A stretch of DNA of 64,000 nt from Polymorphum gilvum SL003B-26A1 (GTDB lineage Bacteria; Pseudomonadota; Alphaproteobacteria; Rhizobiales; Stappiaceae), in the NCBI RefSeq assembly GCF_000192745.1, contig NC_015259.1:1999001-2063000 (forward strand), given 5' to 3'. The position numbers were made by a program, and so were the translations under genes. The notes under the pieces were generated by a model. It did no database searches. It saw nothing but the letters and a program-made list of their open reading frames with translations, and was not told the DNA's origin. Below, piece after piece: positions 47,852 to 55,872 of the stretch (its first letter is position 1; every line of letters starts with the position of its first letter).

Positions 47852-50800
47852 GGAGTTGTTCTCCCTGCGGGTCGTGGAACACCGGCTCGACCACCCTCAC
47901 GCGGAGCGCGCCGGCCGGCATCGGCACGTGCAGCGTCTCGCCGGTGCGCGCGCGGCCGTCCTCGACCAGCGCCAGCGCGATCGAGCGGCCGGCGGCCGGG
48001 CTCCAGTAGGCGGAGGTGACGTGGCCGCGCGCCGGCGTGCCCCTGGCCGGCTCCGCCTCGAGGGTCACCTGCGCGCCTTCCTCCAGCACCCGGGCCGGGT
48101 CTTCGGTCAGCAGCCCGACCAGCTGCTTGCGGCCGGCGGCGGCGAGGTCGGGGCGGGCGAGCGAGCGCTTGCCGACGAAGTCGGGCTTGGCCTTGCCGAT
48201 CGCCCACTCGAGGCCGAGGTCGGCCGGCGTCACCGTGCCGTCGGTCTCCTGGCCGACGATGATGTAGCCCTTCTCGGCGCGCAGCACGTGCATCGCCTCG
48301 GTGCCGTAGGCGCAGCCGCCGCGCCGTTCCGCCGCGTGGCACAGCGCGTCCCAAACCGCCGCGCCGTGGCGCGCGGGCACGTTGACCTCGAAGCCGAGCT
48401 CGCCGGTGAAGGAGACGCGGAACAGCCGGCAGGGCAGGCCGGAAAAGCGCCCGGCCGCCACGCTCATGTGCGGCAGGGCGTCGGGGGCAAGGTCGATGCC
48501 GGCGACGAAGGGGGCGATCGTCTCGCGCGCCAGCGGCCCCTGCACGGCGATCACCGCCCACTGCTCGGTGGTCGAGGTGATCCAGACGTCGAGGTCGGGC
48601 CATTCGGTCTGCCGGTAGTCCTCCATCGCGGCGAACACGCGCGCGGCGCCGCCGGTCGTCGTCGTGACGTGGAAGCGGTCGTCGGCGAGGCGGCCGACGA
48701 CGCCGTCGTCGATGACGAAGCCGGCCTCGTTCAGCATCAGCGCGTAGCGGCAGCGACCGGGCTTCAGGCCCTTGAACGGGTTGGTGTACATCCGCTCCAG
48801 GAAGGTCGCGGCGTCCGGACCGACGACCTCGATCTTGCCCAGCGTCGAGGCGTCGAACACGCCGACGGCTCGGCGCACGGTGGCGCATTCGCGCGCCACC
48901 GCAGCGGGCATGTCCTCGCCTTCTTGCGGGAAGTAGCGCGCCCGCTTCCACTGGCCGACGTCCTCGAACACCGCGCCCGCGGCCTCGGCGCGCGCGTGCG
49001 ACGGCGTCCGGCGCTCGGGGTCGAACAGGATGCCGCGCGAGGCGCCGGCGAAGGTGCCGAAGGTCGTCGGCGTGTAGGGCAGACGGAAGGTGGTCAGGCC
49101 GACCTCGGGGATCGGCCGGCCGAGCGCCTCGGCGGCGATCGCCAGCGCGTTGAGGTTGGACAGCCGGCCCTGGTCGGTCGCCATGCCGGTGGTGGTGTAG
49201 CGCTTGATGTGCTCGATCGAGTGCAGCCCCTCGCGCACCGCCAGCCGCACGTCCTTGGCGGTGACGTCGTTCTGGAAGTCGACGAAGGCCTTGACGCGGC
49301 CGGCGTCGCGGTCGTGGGGCAGGGCGCCCAGGGTGCCGCCGGTGCCGGCATGGGCGCCGGCGGCGCGGATCGGCTTCGTCCGCGGCGCCGCGCCGGTCGC
49401 CGCCTCGGCCGCCTGCTCGCCGGCGGCATAGCCGTCGTCGAGCGTCGCGGCCAGACCGAAGACGCCGCGGCAGGCGCCGGCCGAGCGCGCCCGCTGCGCC
49501 GACGCTCCGGGCAGGAAGGCGCCGGCGGCATCGTCCCACGCGACCTTGCCGCGCGACTGCGAATGCAGGCTCACCGTCGGCGTCCAGCCGCCCGACATCA
49601 GCAGCGCATCGCAGGCGAGTTCGCCGGCGGCGGCAACCGTGCCGTCGGCGCGCAGCCGGCCGAGCAGGGCGCCCGACACGCGCAGCCGTCCCCGGGTGCC
49701 GGTGACCACGCAGGCGGTCTCGACGCGCAGGCCGCGCTCGCGCGCCGCCGCGACCAGCGCCTCCGGGGGCGCGGCGCGGAGGTCGGCGATGGCGGCGACC
49801 GACACGCCGGCGTCGGCGAGGTCGAAAGCCGCCGTCCAGGCGCTGTCGCAGGCGGTGGCGACCAGGACGCTCCGGCCGGGCCTGACGCCATAGCGGTTGA
49901 GATAGGTTCGCCCGGCCTCGGCGAGCAGGATGCCGGGCCGGTCGTTGTCGGGAAACACCAGCGGCCGCTCCAGCGCGCCGGCCGCGATCACCACCTCCCT
50001 GGCGCGCACCTGCCACAGCCGCTCGCGCGGCAGCGCCGGATCGGGATCGGCCAGGTGGTCGGTGACGCGTTCGGCCAGGGCGACGAAGTTCTGGGCGAAA
50101 TAGCCGAAGGCAGTGGTGCGCGCCAGCAGCGTCACGCCGCCGCGCGCCGCCAGCGTCGCCACCGTGTCGCGCACCCAGTCGGCCGGCGCCTTGCCCTCGA
50201 TGGTGCCGGCCGTTTCGGCCAGCAGGGAACCGCCGAACTCGGCCTGCTCGTCGCACAGGATCACCCGCGCGCCGCTGTCGCTCGCCGCCAGCGCGGCGGC
50301 CAGCCCCGCCGGCCCGGCGCCGATCACCAGCACGTCGCAATGGGCGTAGAGATTGGCGTAGCGGTCGGCGTCCGGGGTCTTCGGCGCCTTGCCGAGGCCG
50401 GCGGCGGCGCGAATCATCGGCTCGTAGACGCGGTCCCAGAAGCGCCTCGGCCACATGAAGGTCTTGTAGTAGAAACCGGCCGGAAACAGCGGCGATAGCC
50501 AGTCGTTGACCGCGCCGACGTCGAAGCCGAGCGACGGGAAGCGGTTCTGGCTGATCGCCGCCAGACCCTCGTACAGCTCGACCTGGGTCGCGCGCAGGTT
50601 GGGCGTCTGGTCGCCGCGGCGGCAGACGCCGACCAGCGCGTTCGGCTCCTCCGATCCGGCGCTCAGGATGCCGCGCGGCCGATGGTACTTGAACGAGCGG
50701 CCGACGAGGTGGACGCCGTTGGCCAGCAGCGCGGAGGCCAGCGTGTCGCCGGCGTGGCCCTGATAGGCCGTGCCGTCGAAGCGGAAGCGCAGCGGCCGGC

Positions 50801-50864
50801 CGCGGTCGATGCGCCCGCCGCTCCTGGTGCGGAAGGGCTGCGTCGTGCCGGAAATCGCGCTCAT
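47844..50864 (-). CDS. soxA: sarcosine oxidase alpha subunit
   Basis: Large subunit of the heterotetrameric enzyme that oxidises sarcosine to glycine, transferring the methyl group to tetrahydrofolate when available. The 1006 residues contain a 2Fe-2S-ferredoxin-like N-terminal domain (about 24-105, GDTLASALLANGVHLVGRS), an NAD-binding site (DVLVIGAGPAGLAAAL, about 177-192) and a C-terminal aminomethyltransferase (GcvT-like, about 610-1000) that binds folate. ATG 50864 overlaps the soxD stop. Length is typical for SoxA. Fed by glyA-type one-carbon metabolism also encoded in the window. Confidence 0.96.
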   Translation of the reverse strand: MSAISGTTQPFRTRSGGRIDRGRPLRFRFDGTAYQGHAGDTLASALLANGVHLVGRSFKYHRPRGILSAGSEEPNALVGVCRRGDQTPNLRATQVELYEGLAAISQNRFPSLGFDVGAVNDWLSPLFPAGFYYKTFMWPRRFWDRVYEPMIRAAAGLGKAPKTPDADRYANLYAHCDVLVIGAGPAGLAAALAASDSGARVILCDEQAEFGGSLLAETAGTIEGKAPADWVRDTVATLAARGGVTLLARTTAFGYFAQNFVALAERVTDHLADPDPALPRERLWQVRAREVVIAAGALERPLVFPDNDRPGILLAEAGRTYLNRYGVRPGRSVLVATACDSAWTAAFDLADAGVSVAAIADLRAAPPEALVAAARERGLRVETACVVTGTRGRLRVSGALLGRLRADGTVAAAGELACDALLMSGGWTPTVSLHSQSRGKVAWDDAAGAFLPGASAQRARSAGACRGVFGLAATLDDGYAAGEQAAEAATGAAPRTKPIRAAGAHAGTGGTLGALPHDRDAGRVKAFVDFQNDVTAKDVRLAVREGLHSIEHIKRYTTTGMATDQGRLSNLNALAIAAEALGRPIPEVGLTTFRLPYTPTTFGTFAGASRGILFDPERRTPSHARAEAAGAVFEDVGQWKRARYFPQEGEDMPAAVARECATVRRAVGVFDASTLGKIEVVGPDAATFLERMYTNPFKGLKPGRCRYALMLNEAGFVIDDGVVGRLADDRFHVTTTTGGAARVFAAMEDYRQTEWPDLDVWITSTTEQWAVIAVQGPLARETIAPFVAGIDLAPDALPHMSVAAGRFSGLPCRLFRVSFTGELGFEVNVPARHGAAVWDALCHAAERRGGCAYGTEAMHVLRAEKGYIIVGQETDGTVTPADLGLEWAIGKAKPDFVGKRSLARPDLAAAGRKQLVGLLTEDPARVLEEGAQVTLEAEPARGTPARGHVTSAYWSPAAGRSIALALVEDGRARTGETLHVPMPAGALRVRVVEPVFHDPQGEQLHG

Positions 50865-51166
50865 CGGGCCGCCTCCGCCGCCAGCGCGTCGAGGTCGGGC
50901 TTCGGCTCGTCGGCCTTGTAGGTGCGGATGAACCGGTCGCTCACCGTGTCGCGCACGGCGTTGAAGAACCGGCCGCAGCCGTGGGCGTGGCGCCAGCGTT
51001 CGGCCAGCAGGCCGCGCGTGTTGGAGCGCATGTAGAGGAACTGTGCCCAGTCCTCGTCCGACAGCGCCGAGGGATCTGCGGGTCGGGCGATATGGGCCTC
51101 GCCGCCGTAGCGGAATTCGATCTCGGGTCGCTCGACGCCGCAATAGGGGCAATGGATCAGCAGCAT
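50861..51166 (-). CDS. soxD: sarcosine oxidase delta subunit
   Basis: Small zinc-binding subunit that completes the SoxBDAG complex. The 101 residues have C6 and C9 (IHCPYCG) and H60/H62 and C64 (WRHAHGCGRFF), the expected ligand set for one zinc. The rest, with FNAVRDTVSDRFIRTYKADE, is the standard SoxD ending. It overlaps soxA by four bases and follows soxB by 11 bp. Confidence 0.96.
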   Translation of the reverse strand: MLLIHCPYCGVERPEIEFRYGGEAHIARPADPSALSDEDWAQFLYMRSNTRGLLAERWRHAHGCGRFFNAVRDTVSDRFIRTYKADEPKPDLDALAAEAAR

Positions 51167-51177
51167 GGGCGCTTCCC

Positions 51178-52431
51178 TCAGTGGGCCACGGCGGCGGCCG
51201 CCGCCTCGTCGATCAGCCGGCCGGTGCGGAACCGGTCGAGCGAGAAGGGCGCGGCGATCGGATGCGGCTCGCCGGTCGCGAGCGTGTGGGCGAAGACGTG
51301 GCCGGAGCCGGGCGTCGCCTTGAAGCCGCCGGTGCCCCAGCCGCAGTTGACGAACAGGCCCGGCACCGGCGTCTTGCCGATGATCGGCGAGCGGTCCGGC
51401 GTGTTGTCGACGATGCCGCCCCAGTTCCTCAGCATGCGCATGCGCCGGAACATCGGGAACAGCTCGCAGATGGCGTCGATCGTGTGGGTGGTGATGTGGA
51501 GGCCGCCGGCCTGGGAATAGGACACGAACTGGTCGGTGCCGGCGCCGATCACCAGCTCGCCCTTGTCCGACTGGGAAATGTAGGCGTGGATGGTGTTGGA
51601 CATCACCACGCAGGGAAACGCCGGCTTGACCGGCTCCGACACCAGCGCCTGCAGCGGGTTGGATTCCAGCGGCAGCTTCAGCCCGGCCATGGCCATCACC
51701 GCCGAGGTGTTGCCGGCGGCGACGCAGCCGATCTTCTTGGCGCCGATGAAGCCCCTTGAGGTGTCGACGCCGGTCACCGCGCCGTCCGGCCCGCGGCGGA
51801 TGCCGGTCACCAGGCAGTTCTGCAGGATGTCGACGCCGAGCGCGTCGGCTGCGCGCGCATAGCCCCAGGCGACTGCGTCGTGGCGCGCCGTGCCGCCGAC
51901 CCGCTGCAGCGCGGCGCCGACGACCGGATAGCGGATGGTGTTCGAGATGTTTAGCGGCGGGCAGAACGCCTTGGCCTCCTCCGCGCTCAGCCATTCGTTC
52001 TCGACGCCGGCCAGCCGGTTGGCGTGGATGTGGCGCTTGAACACCTGCACGTCGTGCACCGTGTGGGCGAGCATCATGACGCCGCGCTTGGAATACATGA
52101 CGTTGTAGTTCAGTTCCTGCGACAGCCCGTCCCACAGGTTAAGGGCGTGCTGGTAGAGCCGGGCGCTTTCCTCCCACAGGTAGTTGGAGCGCACGATGGT
52201 GGTGTTGCGGCCGGTGTTGCCGCCGCCGAGCCAGCCCTTCTCGACCACCGCGACGTTGCGGATGCCGTGTTCCCTGGCCAGGTAATAGGCCGTCGCCAGG
52301 CCATGGCCGCCGCCGCCGATGATGACGACGTCGTAGGCGGGCTTCGGCTCCGGCGCGCGCCACTGCCGGCCCCAGTTGCGGTGCGCGGTGAAGGCGTTCT
52401 TGGCCAGTTCCAGAAACGAATAGCGCGCCAT
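51178..52431 (-). CDS. soxB: sarcosine oxidase beta subunit
   Basis: FAD-containing catalytic subunit that oxidises sarcosine; covalent FMN is held with SoxA. The 417 residues carry the Rossmann motif DVVIIGGGGHGLATAYYLA (about 34-52) and the FAD/substrate elements GGIVDNTPDRSPIIGKTP and NCGWGTGGFKATPGSG. The start is ATG 52431. The order soxB-soxD-soxA-soxG is the canonical operon. The 176 bp upstream separate it from the acyltransferase gene on the same strand and probably contain its promoter. Confidence 0.96.
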   Translation of the reverse strand: MARYSFLELAKNAFTAHRNWGRQWRAPEPKPAYDVVIIGGGGHGLATAYYLAREHGIRNVAVVEKGWLGGGNTGRNTTIVRSNYLWEESARLYQHALNLWDGLSQELNYNVMYSKRGVMMLAHTVHDVQVFKRHIHANRLAGVENEWLSAEEAKAFCPPLNISNTIRYPVVGAALQRVGGTARHDAVAWGYARAADALGVDILQNCLVTGIRRGPDGAVTGVDTSRGFIGAKKIGCVAAGNTSAVMAMAGLKLPLESNPLQALVSEPVKPAFPCVVMSNTIHAYISQSDKGELVIGAGTDQFVSYSQAGGLHITTHTIDAICELFPMFRRMRMLRNWGGIVDNTPDRSPIIGKTPVPGLFVNCGWGTGGFKATPGSGHVFAHTLATGEPHPIAAPFSLDRFRTGRLIDEAAAAAVAH

Positions 52432-52607
52432 CGACTGATCACTCCCCGTCGGTCGGTCATGCCGGCCGTGTGAGCATGCGAACCCGCCCCGGACCGCAGT
52501 CGCCCCGGCGCGCCCCGCATCTTCTCCGCTGCGGCGCGGCCGGCGTGACGGGTTTCGGTCCTCGATTGGTCTGAATCCGACACGCCGTTGCGGCGAGCCG
52601 CGCCCGT

Positions 52608-53687
52608 CTAACCGACCGCCTCCGGCGCCGCTGCGCGTCGGGGCGCGGTGATCGCGGGTCCCTTCGCCGGCCGCAACTCGTGCAACATGTACCACTGGTC
52701 GATATGGTCGAGGATAACGCGTTCGAACACGGCGTCGAGCCGGGCGACGGTCTCGGCGTCCGAGACCGGCTCGAAGGCCGGCAGGAAGGTCATGGCGAAG
52801 CGGGCGCCCTCGGTCCGCGCCAGGTAGACCGGCAGGATCAGCGCATCGGCGGCGCGGGCGAACTTGGCGAGTTTGACCGCGTTGCCGGTTTCCGGCAGGG
52901 GCCGGCCGAAAGCGGGCAGGTGGATCTGCAGCGCGCGTACCTCGTCGACGAAGAACAGGCCGTCCGCAGCCCCCGACGTCAGCACGCGATAGAGGTATCC
53001 GGCGCTGCGCACGCCCGCGGGGAACAGGTGCTGGCCGCGCCGTTTGCGCAGGGCATGGATGAGCGCGTTGGTGAAGCGGTTGGGCTCAGGCTGGAACGGG
53101 CCGGTCACCGGTCGGCCGAGCGCATGGGGCAGGGTTGCCATCAGCCCCTCCCAGCAGCCGACATGCACGGAGGCGCAGACCAGCGGTCGGCGGCTCGCCA
53201 GTGCGGCATCGAGATGGGACCGGCCCTCGATGGCGATCAGGCCCGCCGCCTGCATCCGCTCGACGCTCGAATACTCCGCATAGGCACGCCCGACGCTGGT
53301 CCACCAGCGGGCGAGGACCGCGTCGAGGGCCGTCTCGTCGGCGGCGAGGTCGGGCCTCAGCAGTGCCATGTTGCTGCGGATGCGTTTGGCGAAGACGCGG
53401 TGGGCGTAGCGGCGCTGTGCCAGCGGCGCCAGCGTCGCGCCGAAGCCGGAGCAGGCCGCAGCCGGCAGCAGGCGCAGGGCGTGATGGAACAGATGGCTGA
53501 GGGCGCCGCTCAAGGGATCCAGGAGCCAGTGGCTGACGAAGGTCTTGCGCCTCCATGGGTCGGTGGACAGCAGCCAGGAGAGTGGCGGCGGCACCGGTGC
53601 GGGCGCGCGCGTGGCGTCGAACGGGATGTCGTCGAGCGCGGCCGGTTTGGGGGACACGGCACCGGCTGTCTTGTTGAGGGCGTCCAT
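52608..53687 (-). CDS. LpxL/HtrB-like acyltransferase
   Basis: A 359-residue inner-membrane lysophospholipid-type acyltransferase of the lipid A late acyltransferase superfamily. The catalytic HX4E motif reads HVGCWE (H175, E180) in CASVHVGCWEGLM; FVDEVRALQIHLPAFGRP and AFARAADALILPVYL-like LPVYLARTEG follow. The N-terminus (about 1-40) is a proline-rich, non-conserved lead. It follows the cytochrome P450 gene by 6 bp, so the two are coupled. The exact acyl acceptor is uncertain; it may not be lipid A. Confidence 0.85.
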   Translation of the reverse strand: MDALNKTAGAVSPKPAALDDIPFDATRAPAPVPPPLSWLLSTDPWRRKTFVSHWLLDPLSGALSHLFHHALRLLPAAACSGFGATLAPLAQRRYAHRVFAKRIRSNMALLRPDLAADETALDAVLARWWTSVGRAYAEYSSVERMQAAGLIAIEGRSHLDAALASRRPLVCASVHVGCWEGLMATLPHALGRPVTGPFQPEPNRFTNALIHALRKRRGQHLFPAGVRSAGYLYRVLTSGAADGLFFVDEVRALQIHLPAFGRPLPETGNAVKLAKFARAADALILPVYLARTEGARFAMTFLPAFEPVSDAETVARLDAVFERVILDHIDQWYMLHELRPAKGPAITAPRRAAAPEAVG

Positions 53688-53693
53688 GCTCGG

Positions 53694-55100
53694 TCAGGCG
53701 GTGCGCGGGTGAAGCGTCATCGGCAGCGCGTCGCCGGGACGCAGGGTCAGCCGGCACACCGGCTGGATGTCGGCGCCCGGCTTCAGCCGCAGGTCGAAGG
53801 CGCGGGCGAGGATCGCAAGGCTCAGGATCGATTCGGTCAGGCCGAACTGCAGGCCGGCGCAGATCCTCGGGCCGATGCTGAACGGCACGTAGCCGTATTT
53901 CGACGGCCGCGTGCCTTCGCCCTCCAGGAAGCGTTCGGGACGGAAGGCGTCGGCGTCCGGCCACAGGGTCGGATTGCGGTGCAGCAGCCAGGGCACCACC
54001 ATCAGGATCGTGCCCTTCGGGATCCTCTTGCCGCCGACCGTGGTGTCCGCCATCGCCTCGCGGGCGAGGATCGGCACCGGCGGGTAGAGCCTCAGCGTCT
54101 CCTCGATCACGGCTTTGGTGTAGGGCAGGCGGGCGACGTCGGCGAAGCTCGGCGGCGCGTCGCCGAGCACGCTGTCGAGTTCGGCGTGCAGCCGCTCGCG
54201 CACCCGCGGCGCCTGCGACAGCAGGAACCAGGCCCAGGCGAGCGTGTTGGCGGTCGTCTCGTGGCCGGCCATGAAGATCACCGCCGCCTCGTTGCGGATC
54301 GCCTCACGGCTAAGCGGCGCGCCGTCCTCGTCGCGCGCCTCGAGCAGGCCGCCGATGACCGAGACCTCGCCGCTGTCCTTCATCGCCTGGTAGCTGTCGA
54401 TGATCTCGTCGAGCACGCCGAGGATGCGCTTGACCGAGCGGTGCACCGCCGGACGGCGGAAGCGTGGTAGCCACTCGGGCAGGCCGAGCATCGCCGGCAG
54501 GTCGACCTGGTCGATGTAGCGCTGGTAGTCGGAAAAGCCCTCGACGATCTCGCTGGCATAGTTGCGGCCGAGGTTGCGGCCGAAGATTGTGCGGCAGATG
54601 ATTTCCGCGGTCAGATGCGCCATCTCGGCCAGCGCGTCGACCTCGCCGCCGGCGCCGCGCGCCGCCCATTCGGCGCGCTTCTCCTCGATCGTGTCGACCA
54701 TGATCGGGGCGAAGCCCGGCACACGCGAGCCGTGGATGATCGGCGCCACCACCTTGCGCCGGCGCCGCCAGATGTCGCTATCGGAGATGAACAGGCCGTC
54801 GCCGATCAGCGGTTCAAGCGCATGGCGCATCTGCGGGCTCTTGCGCTGCAGCACCGCATGGTTGGTCTGGAACGCCTCTTGGACCACGTCCGGGCTGTTG
54901 CAGACGACGAGCAGGCGGCGCAGCACCTGCTGGCTCATCAGCCGCGAGGAGAAGTTGCCCTTGCTCCAGATCGACAGGAAGTTCTTGCGCGCCAGCCCCA
55001 TCAGTTCGATGACCGACGGCATCGTCTCGTGCCGGTAGGGATGGGGCGGAACGTAGTCCGGCTCCCTCTCGGCGACGACGGCTGCGACAGACTGGTCCAC
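53694..55100 (-). CDS. cytochrome P450
   Basis: Heme monooxygenase of 468 residues from GTG 55100 (an upstream ATG at 55157 is possible). The I-helix oxygen motif AGHETT (278-283), ExxR (EETLR, E334-R337) and the heme loop FSIGPRICAGLQFG with ligand C414 are all intact. The long sequence and PERFLEG region are like eukaryotic-type (class E) CYPs rather than soluble bacterial ones. No ferredoxin or reductase gene is adjacent. The downstream acyltransferase suggests a lipid substrate, but this is inference. Confidence 0.93.
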   Translation of the reverse strand: MDQSVAAVVAEREPDYVPPHPYRHETMPSVIELMGLARKNFLSIWSKGNFSSRLMSQQVLRRLLVVCNSPDVVQEAFQTNHAVLQRKSPQMRHALEPLIGDGLFISDSDIWRRRRKVVAPIIHGSRVPGFAPIMVDTIEEKRAEWAARGAGGEVDALAEMAHLTAEIICRTIFGRNLGRNYASEIVEGFSDYQRYIDQVDLPAMLGLPEWLPRFRRPAVHRSVKRILGVLDEIIDSYQAMKDSGEVSVIGGLLEARDEDGAPLSREAIRNEAAVIFMAGHETTANTLAWAWFLLSQAPRVRERLHAELDSVLGDAPPSFADVARLPYTKAVIEETLRLYPPVPILAREAMADTTVGGKRIPKGTILMVVPWLLHRNPTLWPDADAFRPERFLEGEGTRPSKYGYVPFSIGPRICAGLQFGLTESILSLAILARAFDLRLKPGADIQPVCRLTLRPGDALPMTLHPRTA

Positions 55101-55196
55101 GGCACTATCCCCCGTTGAGCGCCCCGCGACGGGCGGCGGCGACGATCTTCTTAGCAATCCGGCGCGCCGAATGCATGCCCCTTCGAACGGATCCGG

Positions 55197-55595
55197 TCAG
55201 CGACCGCGCACGATCGAGGCCGACAGCGCCACCGCGGCCCAGCCGACGATCATCAACATGCCGCCGGTCGGCGCCGCCATCGCAAACAGGCGGGTGTCCT
55301 GGACGGCCCGACTGATCAGGTCGCCGCAAAACAGTGCCAGCCCGGCGACGATCAGCGCGAAGGCGACCGGCAGCAGCGGCACCCGGCGCACCTGCGCCAT
55401 GACACCGAGCGCCAGCAGGGCGGGTGCGTGGACCAGCAGCATGTCGGCGGCCGGTCGCATCATGCCGGTCGTGTCGGCATGGGAGGCAAGCGCGGCCAGC
55501 ATCACCCCGGCCATGCCGGCGAGACCGCCGGCGACGAGAGCGACGCGGAACAGCGGAGCGGTCCGGTCGGGAACGAGGGGGAGGTGGTGGCTCAT
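55197..55595 (-). CDS. DUF423 family membrane protein
   Basis: A 132-residue protein with four predicted membrane helices: about 17-37 (ALVAGGLAGMAGVMLAAL), 50-70, 75-95 and 105-125. DUF423 (YgdD-type) proteins are widespread and uncharacterised. ATG 55595 has GGAG five bases upstream. The 277 bp before it (55596-55872) show no gene; they include AT-rich sequence near 55805-55830 that may carry the promoter. It lies 96 bp before the P450 gene on the same strand. Confidence 0.85.
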   Translation of the reverse strand: MSHHLPLVPDRTAPLFRVALVAGGLAGMAGVMLAALASHADTTGMMRPAADMLLVHAPALLALGVMAQVRRVPLLPVAFALIVAGLALFCGDLISRAVQDTRLFAMAAPTGGMLMIVGWAAVALSASIVRGR

Positions 55596-55872
55596 GGCGG
55601 CTCCGGAAAGGGGTCGGTGCGCCGCTCCGGGCGCGAGGGGGACGCGATCGTGCAAGGCCGGCGGGATCCCGGAGCGACTCCGGACACATGTAGGACAGAG
55701 TCCGGACAGGGTCGCTCAGGCTGCGCAACGGCGCTTCGAAAAGCCATATCCGGAGCCGGGTAGAGAGTCGATTCCTGCTCGCCAGACACGGCGTCGCAGG
55801 GCAAGGCGTGGACATTAAAATGGCCGATAAACCTGATGGCTAGGGCCGTTTCATGTCACTCGAGATGAAGAC

